Source: VFZN01 sp963709325
GTDB lineage: Bacteria; Acidobacteriota; Vicinamibacteria; Vicinamibacterales; UBA2999
Reading direction: 5' to 3'
DNA length: 64,000 nucleotides
Assembly: GCA_963709325.1 (NCBI GenBank)
Contig: CAVPVV010000003.1
Location: forward strand, 1 to 64,000
Part shown: in pieces, positions 38,053 through 45,450 of the stretch
How the letters are laid out: each line of letters starts with the position of its first letter
Position numbering within the stretch: the stretch's first letter is position 1
Program-made: the position numbers and the translations under genes
The notes under the pieces: generated by a model
Seen by the model: only the letters and a program-made list of their open reading frames with translations
What the model was told of the DNA's origin: nothing
Databases searched by the model: none

Positions 38053-39777
38053 TCAGTGCCGCGTCTGGGCTGCCGCTTGTCCTTCCGAGGTTCCGCCGCC
38101 GAACAGGTTGCCAAAGAAGTCGCCGGGGTTCCATGCCGGGCGCGCCGTCTCCTGCGCCACGAGCCATCCGGTCAGAAAGTTGATCCGCGCGTGCTGCGCG
38201 CCAGCCTCGAAGTTGAAGGCCTGCGACATGTCGTCGTTTGGCTTGTGATACACGTCGCGGCGGTAACCCGCGTTGATGGCCGCGCCATCGAGACTCGGGT
38301 CGCCGGTCTTGAACCCGCTCTTGATGAACAGCGACGGCACGCCCTGGCGCACGAAGCTGAAGTGATCGCTGCGGATGAACAACACCTGCTCCGGGATGGG
38401 GTCGGTGCCGATCCCGATGCCGAGGTGCTCGGCCGCCTTGGTTACTGGTCCCACGAGCGTCGAGTGCTGCGCCCCGTAGGGGACGATGTCGAGCAACGGG
38501 TGATAGAGGAACGGCATGTCGAGCGTGAGGTCGGCGACGATGCTGTCGGCGGGCACGGTTGGGTGACGCGCGAAGTAGTCGGAGCCGAGGAGGCCCCGCT
38601 CTTCGGCCGTCACGAACAGGAACAGCGCCGAGCGACGGGGCCGCGTCGGAAGTGTCGAGTAGGCGTGCGCGACTTCGAGGACGATCGCCACACCCGACGC
38701 GTTGTCGTGCGCGCCGTTGTAGATGTCGTCGCCGTTCATCGCGACCCCGCGCCCGAAGTGATCCACGTGGGCCACGTAGACGACGTGCTCGCCCTTGAGC
38801 GCCGGATCGCTGCCCTCGAGACGCGCGATAACGTTGGCGCTCTCGACGTCTTTATGCGTCGAGCGCGTGGTAATCGACACGCGGGTCGCGAGGTCGAACG
38901 CCTGCGGCGTGCTCTTTGCAGCCGCGGCGAAGACTTGCGCGGGCGGCTTCGACGCACCGGCGAACAGCGCCTCGACCCCCGACTGATTGAGCGATGCCGA
39001 ACCGCGCAGGGCCGGGTCGCCGCGATTGGGGTTTCCCTGCGCGTCCACCCAGGCGTAGCTGCCCTGCTTGCCGGTGGCGACGCTCACGTCCCAGCGAAAG
39101 CGGGGATCGTCGGCCGACGTGAAGCTGATCGTACCGATGGCGCCGCGCTTGATCGCCTCGGACTCCTTGGCCGCGCCTGACGAGTAATAGGCGCGCTCGT
39201 TGCTCGGAAGCATCGCCGGTGCGCCGCTCAGGTAGGCGACGACTTTGCCCTTCACGTCCACGCCGGAGCCGTAATCGTCGTAGCCGAGCCCGGGAGCGCT
39301 GACCCCGTACCCGACGAACGCCACCGGCGCATCGTCTATGGCGACATCCTCGCGAAGCGCATCCGCTCCGAGCAAGTAATCCTTGCCGTAGGTGAGGCTC
39401 CTCTTCCCAGCCGGCGTGCGCACCGCCATCGAGCTCTTGTCCTCGACGACCACGCTGTTCCGCAGCGGCACGCGCTGCCGGTAGCCGCCCGATTCGCCGG
39501 CAGGCGCCAGGCCATACGACTTGACGTTGGTCTCGACGTAGCTGAGCGCCTCTTCATAACCGGCGGACCCGAGCCCGCGTCCCTCGAGCTTGTCGTCGGC
39601 CAGGAAGCGCATGTGCTTCTCGACCTCGCCGGCGCGAATCCCGGTGAGCGCGGACTTGATCTCGGGCGAGTCGAGAGAGCCCGCCTCGCGGGGCGGAGAC
39701 GCCGATCCGCCGCACGCGCTGACCAGCCCGACGACCGCGATGCCCGCCCCGATCTGACGTCCCCAATGCCACAACAT
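38053..39777 (-). CDS. M28-family aminopeptidase lipoprotein with PA domain
   Basis: ATG 39777 has GAGGAG seven bases upstream and a lipobox GLVSAC. The 574-residue protein has the M28 zinc ligands in AHVDHFG, GAHDNASGVA, TAEERGLLGSD and the downstream SDHFSF. Between the N-terminal helices and the catalytic part lies a PA-type insert (VGYGVSAPGLGYDDY, DVKGKVVAYLSG), often a substrate-lid domain. M28 enzymes are di-zinc aminopeptidases that free N-terminal residues outside the cytoplasm; this one would supply amino acids from peptides. The C-terminus ends in low-complexity GTSEGQAAAQTRH. Its start faces that of the propeller-FN3 gene across 114 bases. Confidence 0.88.
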   Translation of the reverse strand: MLWHWGRQIGAGIAVVGLVSACGGSASPPREAGSLDSPEIKSALTGIRAGEVEKHMRFLADDKLEGRGLGSAGYEEALSYVETNVKSYGLAPAGESGGYRQRVPLRNSVVVEDKSSMAVRTPAGKRSLTYGKDYLLGADALREDVAIDDAPVAFVGYGVSAPGLGYDDYGSGVDVKGKVVAYLSGAPAMLPSNERAYYSSGAAKESEAIKRGAIGTISFTSADDPRFRWDVSVATGKQGSYAWVDAQGNPNRGDPALRGSASLNQSGVEALFAGASKPPAQVFAAAAKSTPQAFDLATRVSITTRSTHKDVESANVIARLEGSDPALKGEHVVYVAHVDHFGRGVAMNGDDIYNGAHDNASGVAIVLEVAHAYSTLPTRPRRSALFLFVTAEERGLLGSDYFARHPTVPADSIVADLTLDMPFLYHPLLDIVPYGAQHSTLVGPVTKAAEHLGIGIGTDPIPEQVLFIRSDHFSFVRQGVPSLFIKSGFKTGDPSLDGAAINAGYRRDVYHKPNDDMSQAFNFEAGAQHARINFLTGWLVAQETARPAWNPGDFFGNLFGGGTSEGQAAAQTRH

Positions 39778-39891
39778 GCTCGTCTCCTCGGCTTCGCGGC
39801 TGGTTCGAATAGGAGGTGCCCGCTCCTGCCGTGCCTATGTTACCCGCGGAACCCGTCGCGGCCCTGCTAAACTCTGCCGTAGCCCCCGCTG

Positions 39892-41736
39892 ATGCCCACT
39901 TCATCGGTTCGCTCAACCGCCCTGTTGGTGCTGAGTGCCCTCCTGTGCACGCTCGGCGGCGCACGGCCGGCCGCGGCACAGCCCTTTGCCTACACACTCG
40001 TTACGCAGTACCGCAACGACACGAGCCCGGTGCCCCAGAAGCTGGTGGTGATTGACACCCGGACGCGCTCCCGGGTCGCCGACATCCCGCTGGAGATGGG
40101 GTGCCTGGGTTGCGGCGTACCCAGGAGCCTGGCTGCCTCGCCGGACGGCGCGCGTATTTTCGCCGTGAACCGGGCATCCAACACAGTCTCGGTCGTCGAT
40201 ACCTCGACCCGCACGGTCATCACGAGCGTGCCGATTGGCGGCGCGAGCTCGCCGATGCCGCCGGCGCTCGCGATGCAGCCGAACGGAACGAGGCTCTACG
40301 TTCTTCGCGGCAGCAGCATCCTGGTGCTCGATCCGAGGACTCTGTCGCCCCTCACCACATTTCAAATCACTGCCAGCACGAACGCGTTCGACATCCTGGC
40401 CGCACCAGACGGGCGCCTGCTCTACGTGATGGAAGCCCTCGGTCGCGTGCTGGTCCTCGACGCGGGCTCGGGCACTCTCCTCGGATCCGTCCCGGTGCCG
40501 GCCGGCACCATCAGCTCCATGGATCTGGCCCGCGACGGCTCGCGGCTCTACGTGACCGGTAATCCTGGCTTCGGCAATCCGGCAAACGTCGCCGTCTACG
40601 ACACCGCCACACTCCAAGCGGTGGCGACGTTCACGGCACCCTCGTGGAGAGTCCGTGTCCGGCCGGACGATGCGGAACTCTGGCTGGCGGGAGATTCGAG
40701 GCTGACCATCTTGAATCGTTCGTCCCTTTCCCTCGTCAACACGATTCCGTGGAGCCTCGGTCCGCAGGTGATGGATTTCACGCCGGATTCCTCCCTCGCG
40801 TTCGTGTCGGTTGGGGCTGGAGTGCGGGTCGTCTCCACCGCGAAGGGAACTGTGGTCGGGGACATTCCAATCGACCTCGCGACCGAAGGCGTTCCCGGAT
40901 CCATCATCATCCCTACGCCACCGCCCGATGCGCCGACTCTCGTGCGGGTGCGATCGATCGACGGGCTCACCGTCACCCTGCAATGGCAGGCACCCGTTGC
41001 CGGCACGCCGCCGACGGCGTACCGGCTCGAGGGCGGCATCAACCCGGGTGAAACGATCGCGACACTGGAGACCGCTAGCGCCGCGCCGGTGTTCACGTTC
41101 ACAGCTCCGAGCGGATCGTTCTACGTGCGAATACGCTCGCTGAACGGCGCGATGCAGAGCGCGCCATCGAACGAAGTGCGGCTCGTCACGGCGGCGGCGG
41201 GCCCGCCGTCGGCGCCGCAGAACCTGCGCGCTCTCGTCAACGGCGCGGCCCTCTCGCTCACCTGGAGAAACACGTTCGCCGGCGGTCGTCCCGACGCGAT
41301 CTGGTTCGACGTCAGCGGCACCGTCACCACGTCGATCGGTTTCGCACTCACGGAGGCGGTTGCCTACCCGACGGTCCCGCCCGGCACCTACACGGTGCGG
41401 GTCCGCGCGACCAACGTCGCCGGTACTAGCGCGCAATCGAACGCGGTGACCGTCACCATTCCTGGTGCGTGCGCGGGCGTTCCCGACGCGCCAGTCAATC
41501 TCGTAGCCTACCGCCAGGGCTCCCTGCTCTCGCTCTGGTGGGATCCTGCGCCGACCGGCGCGGTTACAACCGCATATGTGGTTACTGTGACGGGTGCGTT
41601 CAACGGCAGCCTGCCGGTCACCGGCACCGCAATCAGCGGCACAGCGGGCCCCGGCACTTACGCGCTAACAGTCGCAGGAACGAATGCCTGCGGACAAGGG
41701 CCGGCAACCGCCGCGCAGACGCTGACGGTGCCATAG
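39892..41736 (+). CDS. Secreted YVTN-type beta-propeller with FN3 domains
   Basis: ATG 39892 begins a signal peptide (LLVLSALLCTLGGARPAAAQ). Residues about 30-340 are propeller blades with the repeated SPDGARIFAVNRASNTVSVVD, GTRLYVLRGSSILVLDP and DGSRLYVTGNPGF patterns. Residues 345-614 hold three fibronectin-type III domains (TPPPDAPTLVRVRSIDG; PPSAPQNLRALVNG; GVPDAPVNLVAYRQG). The 614-residue protein is exported and probably binds a surface or extracellular partner; no catalytic motif is visible. A set of short tandem arrays follows the stop. Confidence 0.82.
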   Translation: MPTSSVRSTALLVLSALLCTLGGARPAAAQPFAYTLVTQYRNDTSPVPQKLVVIDTRTRSRVADIPLEMGCLGCGVPRSLAASPDGARIFAVNRASNTVSVVDTSTRTVITSVPIGGASSPMPPALAMQPNGTRLYVLRGSSILVLDPRTLSPLTTFQITASTNAFDILAAPDGRLLYVMEALGRVLVLDAGSGTLLGSVPVPAGTISSMDLARDGSRLYVTGNPGFGNPANVAVYDTATLQAVATFTAPSWRVRVRPDDAELWLAGDSRLTILNRSSLSLVNTIPWSLGPQVMDFTPDSSLAFVSVGAGVRVVSTAKGTVVGDIPIDLATEGVPGSIIIPTPPPDAPTLVRVRSIDGLTVTLQWQAPVAGTPPTAYRLEGGINPGETIATLETASAAPVFTFTAPSGSFYVRIRSLNGAMQSAPSNEVRLVTAAAGPPSAPQNLRALVNGAALSLTWRNTFAGGRPDAIWFDVSGTVTTSIGFALTEAVAYPTVPPGTYTVRVRATNVAGTSAQSNAVTVTIPGACAGVPDAPVNLVAYRQGSLLSLWWDPAPTGAVTTAYVVTVTGAFNGSLPVTGTAISGTAGPGTYALTVAGTNACGQGPATAAQTLTVP

Positions 41737-41756
41737 CCCGAGGTCCAAGGCACAGG

Positions 41757-41912
41757 GTCTTGGGGTCGAGGTCTTGGGGTCTTGGGGTCTTGAGGGAACC
41801 TGGCGAACCTCGAGAACCTCGAGAACCTCGCGAACCTCGCGAACCCCGAGAACCTCGAGAACCCCGAGAACCTCGAGAACCCCGAGAACCTCGAGAACCC
41901 CGAGAACCCGGC
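41757..41912 (+). repeat. Octamer and nonamer tandem arrays upstream of the HEAT gene
   Basis: Bases 41,757-41,793 hold about four imperfect copies of TCTTGGGG. Bases 41,796-41,912 are 13 exact-length nonamers of type GAACCTCGA or GAACCCCGA. Because nine is a multiple of three, each frame translates as a repeated tripeptide such as NLE/NPE or SRT/PRT, giving spurious N-terminal extensions of the HEAT gene. Confidence 0.9.
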
Positions 41913-41977
41913 GACGTCCGTTCCAACCCCCGGCCCCGCTGCTCCGTCAAATCGGTCGCATTCAACTGGAGCCACCG

Positions 41978-43297
41978 ATGATCAGTGCCGTTCTCCTCGC
42001 CGCCGCGTTGTCCGTTCAGCAGCCCGACCTTCGCGACGTCGAGTCCGTGAACAAGCTTCTCGCCTCGCTGCGCGCGGCTGACCCGGCGGTCTGCGAGCTC
42101 GCCGGCCGTTCCCTCACTAATTACGGCGGGTTCTGGGACACCGACGTGCCCATGCCCCAGCCGATGCCTATGCCGATGCCGACGCCCACGCCCATGCCGC
42201 GAGCCGGCGGCGGCATCGACATCCCCAGCCCGCACGTCGGCCGATTGGGGCGCAACGAGCTCGATCCGCAGGTACTCCAGGCATTCCGCAACGCGCTCAA
42301 AGACCCGAGCCGCTGCATCCGGAACATCGCGGCGCGGATGGTGGCGCGCGCGAAGCCGGCGTGGGCCGCGGCCGAGTTCGGCGGTCTGGTGAAACAGGCC
42401 GACGCGGGTCTTCGAGAGACCGGCCTGCTCGGCCTCGGGGAGCTCGAGGATCCTCAGACGATGAGCGTCATGACGACGGCGCTTGGAGACCGCGAACCGG
42501 CGGTGCGGGCGATGGCCGCGTGGGCGCTGGGCGAGCTCGAACACACCGGCGCGATTCCAGCGCTCGGCCGCGCCCTGGGCGACGAGTCACCAGTCGTGCG
42601 GCGCCGCGCGGCGTGGGCGCTCGGCCAGATCGAAGACGACGAAGCACTCGCCCCGCTCGAAGGCGCGCTCCGCGACCGGGCGCCCGAGGTGAGGCAGATG
42701 GCGATCTGGGCGATCGGCGAAATCGAGTCGCCAAAGGGCGTTCCCCTGCTGCGCGGGATCGTGAGCGACGCCGACTGGCAGACGCGGCAGATGGCCGCCT
42801 GGGCGCTCGGTGAGATCGAAGATCGGAGTTCGGTGGACCTCGTCGCACCGCTCGTCAAGGACCGCGATCCGCGAGTTCGCCGCATGGCCGCGTGGGCGCT
42901 CGGCGAGATTGAGAGCGATGCGGCGATCGCGGTGCTGGCGCCGCTGGTCCGCGACGCCGACCTGGACATCCGCCTCACGGCGCTGTGGGCACTGGGCGAG
43001 ATCGAGGGCAAAGACGCGGTGGACGTGATCGTGCCGGCGCTGAAGGATCGTGACGCGTCCGTCCGGCGGATGGCGGCATGGGCGCTCGGCGAGATCGAGT
43101 CATCCGCCGCCGTGCCAAGCCTCACGCCGCTGCTCCGCGACCCGGAAGACGATGTGCGGGCCATCGCCGCCTGGGCGCTCGGCGAGATAGAGAGCGCGTC
43201 GGCGCTCTCGGCGCTCGAAGCCGTGCGCGACGACCGCTCGCCCACGGTGCGGCGCGCCGTCCGCTGGGCTATCAACAATATCGACGACCGCCGCTAA
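41978..43297 (+). CDS. HEAT-repeat protein with regular 31-residue units
   Basis: ATG 41978 is chosen because a TGGAG site lies about nine bases before it and the codons before it are only array-encoded SRTSRTP repeats. The 439-residue product starts with a short hydrophobic leader (MISAVLLAAALS), probably a signal peptide. A Met/Pro linker (MPQPMPMPMPTPTPMP) separates the leader part from nine HEAT units of 31 residues, each with a VRRMAAWALGEIE-like second helix; the last unit ends WAINNIDDRR. HEAT solenoids of this PBS-lyase type act as protein-binding scaffolds. The linker and export leader suggest a periplasmic role. The gene is convergent with the gene at 43,616 across the large palindrome. 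Confidence 0.82.
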   Translation: MISAVLLAAALSVQQPDLRDVESVNKLLASLRAADPAVCELAGRSLTNYGGFWDTDVPMPQPMPMPMPTPTPMPRAGGGIDIPSPHVGRLGRNELDPQVLQAFRNALKDPSRCIRNIAARMVARAKPAWAAAEFGGLVKQADAGLRETGLLGLGELEDPQTMSVMTTALGDREPAVRAMAAWALGELEHTGAIPALGRALGDESPVVRRRAAWALGQIEDDEALAPLEGALRDRAPEVRQMAIWAIGEIESPKGVPLLRGIVSDADWQTRQMAAWALGEIEDRSSVDLVAPLVKDRDPRVRRMAAWALGEIESDAAIAVLAPLVRDADLDIRLTALWALGEIEGKDAVDVIVPALKDRDASVRRMAAWALGEIESSAAVPSLTPLLRDPEDDVRAIAAWALGEIESASALSALEAVRDDRSPTVRRAVRWAINNIDDRR

Positions 43298-43316
43298 GTT
43301 TCCGCGGGCCGGCGTC

Positions 43317-43622
43317 CCAATGACGATTGGGGATTGACGATCGGCGATTTATTGACGATCCGCCGATTGTGGGATTGCGCCATTCGATTGACGATTGCGG
43401 CATTGCGAGATTGAGCGATTGTAGAAATCACGATTGGAGATTGATTGCCGATTGGAGTTGACGATTGGAATTGACGATTGCGATTTTGGGCGCGCCCAAT
43501 CACAAATCGTGATTCGCCGGATCCCTCAATCGCCAATGCATCAATCGCCAATCGAATGGCGCAATCCTCAATCGACGGATCGTCAATAAATCGTCAATCG
43601 TCAGTCACCAAATCGTCATTGG
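43317..43622. repeat. Near-perfect palindrome of about 305 bp between convergent genes
   Basis: The left arm (43,317-43,437) and the reverse complement of the right arm (43,502-43,622) match at about 78 of the first 90 positions with two one-base gaps, and again near the loop (AATCACGATT). The arms are built of short words such as GATTGACGATT and CGATTG, which also fill the loop. The TGA of the minus-strand gene lies inside the right arm, and the plus-strand HEAT gene stops 19 bases before the left arm. Confidence 0.9.
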
Positions 43623-44158
43623 GGAGCGGGCGGCGAGCCCGTAATAGCCTCTTTAACGAGCCGCCGCAACGCCTCGTCGTCGAGCCGCCAACTTTCGCCG
43701 GCCGCCTGCTCGACTTCGGCGACGAGGAAGATGATGTGGTCGGAGATGCTCGGGACCGCAGCGCGAATCTCGGTGTCCTGCCGGCGTTCTTGACCGGCCT
43801 TCAGGTTCTTCACCGTCGTCAGCCGCTGGACCGCCTTGGTCTGCCCGTCCCGCCCCACGATGACCGCCGCCAGCGTGTAGGACTTCACCTCGTCGAAGGA
43901 GCGATTGCGGGCTACCACCGCGTAGATCGGCCGCCCGAGATTGATCTGCCGCTGTTCGAGCGTGCCGACAACTACGACCGGCCACTCGGGGTGGACGTCG
44001 AGCGCGATGGCCTGCGAGGTCATGTCCTCGGGCTTGATGCGCCGGAAGATGTCGTCCTTGGGCAGCTGCTCTTCGGGCTTGATCTGCGCCCAGGCAGGGA
44101 CCGCCGTGATCGCTCCCAGGAAGCACACCGCAGCCGCTTGTCGCGCGAGACGCATCAT
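43616..44158 (-). CDS. Secreted protein of unknown function
   Basis: ATG 44158 or 44155 is possible; GGGAGG lies just upstream. A signal peptide (AAAVCFLGAITAVPAWAQ) is followed by about 155 residues with IKPEEQLPKDDIFRRIKPEDM, VVVVGTLEQRQINLGRPIYAVVARN, TLAAVIVGRDGQTKAVQRL and SISDHIIFLVAEVEQA. I recognise no family. The protein has no further membrane segment, so it is probably periplasmic. It may be the last gene of the chemosensory operon, since it follows the histidine kinase gene by 90 bases on the same strand. Confidence 0.65.
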   Translation of the reverse strand: MMRLARQAAAVCFLGAITAVPAWAQIKPEEQLPKDDIFRRIKPEDMTSQAIALDVHPEWPVVVVGTLEQRQINLGRPIYAVVARNRSFDEVKSYTLAAVIVGRDGQTKAVQRLTTVKNLKAGQERRQDTEIRAAVPSISDHIIFLVAEVEQAAGESWRLDDEALRRLVKEAITGSPPAPQ

Positions 44159-44248
44159 CACCTCCCGGGACTGTCGACGCCGCGGTCAGAATAGATCAGA
44201 ACACCGCGACCAGCGCGGTACGAGAACGGGCCGCGCCCTGCGCACGCG

Positions 44249-45421
44249 CTATGGAGCGACGGCTTGCGGAGGCCAGCACAGAACGAAGGTGGTACCCTCG
44301 CCCTCGGCTGACTCGACGGTCACCGAGCCGCCGAGCGCCTCCATCGCGTCCCGAACGATGCTCAACCCCAATCCGAGGCCTTGCGTCTTCAGCTCCGCAT
44401 CGCGATCCGCGTGGGCGCGAACGAACGCCTCGAAAATGGAGGCGAGGCGGGCGCGAGGCACGCCGAGACCGTTGTCGGCAACGGCAATACTCAATGCGGT
44501 GCCGTCCTCCTGCCGACGGACGCGGACCCAGCGGTCGGCCTTGTTGGGATCGCTGTACTTGACCGCGTTGGCGAGCAGGTTGAGGAACACGAGCTCGACC
44601 CGGGCGGGCTCGAGCCGTACCTCGGGCAGCGGATCGATCTCGATCACCACGCCTCGCGCCTGCGCCATCTCGAGCAGCTGTTCGGCGACATCGCGAACGA
44701 GGGCATCGAGCTGAATGACCTGGGTCACGGGTGTATCGGCCGACCCGTCGACTCTCGCCAGCCGCTCGAGTTTTCCGACGATCTCGGTCAACCGCAGGAC
44801 GTTGCGGTCCAGCATGTCGACGAGCGGCGGCAGTCCGTCGGCCTTCACCGAGGCGGGGATGATCCGGGCCAGCAGACTCAGCACGCCGAGCGGCTGGCGC
44901 AACTCGTGACTCACGAGGCGATTGAAGCCGCGCATCTGGGCCGCCTGCCGTTCGATCGTTTCGATGTACTTGGTGACGAACGTGTCCACCGTGTGCCGCT
45001 GCAGCGTCTGCACGGAACGCGACAGCCGCTGCTGGATGACGACGTACTCGCCAACGTCGCAGTCGGCCTGTTCCTTGAGCTCGGCCGTCATGAACTCGTC
45101 GAGGACGTCGCCGAGCAGCTCGTATTCGCGCAGCAGTTGGTGCACCGAGGCCTGCTGCTGCAGGCGGAGCATCGCCAGCTCGGCGGCCTTGGTCATCACC
45201 GCGGTGCTGGCGACGATCTGATGCTCGGGCGTTCGCAGGTGATCCGCGATCTCGAGGATGAGTGTCGGAATGTGGTCGAGGAGGTGGTCCGAGGGAAAGA
45301 CGTCGTTCGGCTCGACCGGCAGCAAACTGGCGAGCCGCTCCAGCCACTTGAGGGCCAGATCGGAGTGGGCCGCCGTCAGGCGAGCCGCGATGGTATCTGC
45401 GGCGGAACTCGACGGGATCAT
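44249..45421 (-). CDS. Cytoplasmic histidine kinase with RsbRD-like N-terminal domain
   Basis: ATG 45421 starts a 390-residue protein with no membrane segment. Residues about 10-140 are all-helical and resemble the RsbRD-type sensory domain (ALKWLERL, ILEIADHLRTPEHQ). The dimerisation and phosphoacceptor box is RLVSHELRQPLGVL (His172), followed by the ATPase motifs: the N box LNLLANAVKYSDP, VADNGLGVP and GLGLGLSIVRDAMEALGG. So it should autophosphorylate. It starts 29 bases after the upstream hybrid kinase and is likely the last or second-last gene of the chemosensory operon. Its partner may be one of the two CheY proteins or the receiver of the hybrid kinase. Confidence 0.85.
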   Translation of the reverse strand: MIPSSSAADTIAARLTAAHSDLALKWLERLASLLPVEPNDVFPSDHLLDHIPTLILEIADHLRTPEHQIVASTAVMTKAAELAMLRLQQQASVHQLLREYELLGDVLDEFMTAELKEQADCDVGEYVVIQQRLSRSVQTLQRHTVDTFVTKYIETIERQAAQMRGFNRLVSHELRQPLGVLSLLARIIPASVKADGLPPLVDMLDRNVLRLTEIVGKLERLARVDGSADTPVTQVIQLDALVRDVAEQLLEMAQARGVVIEIDPLPEVRLEPARVELVFLNLLANAVKYSDPNKADRWVRVRRQEDGTALSIAVADNGLGVPRARLASIFEAFVRAHADRDAELKTQGLGLGLSIVRDAMEALGGSVTVESAEGEGTTFVLCWPPQAVAP

Positions 45422-45450
45422 GGAACGGGTTCAGGGCGTCGCGTTACGGC

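Noticed and set aside
37852..39180. Long plus-strand open frame opposite the M28 gene
   Set aside because: It is an antisense frame kept open by high GC; the minus strand carries all M28 metal motifs.
41774..41977. N-terminal extension of the HEAT protein made of SRT/PRT tripeptides
   Set aside because: It is encoded by the nonamer array, and a ribosome site and plausible leader occur at ATG 41978.
43317..43622. Repeat-rich segment that could be taken for a CRISPR array
   Set aside because: The words are 6-11 bases, unevenly spaced and arranged as one large inverted repeat. There are no regular spacers and no cas genes.
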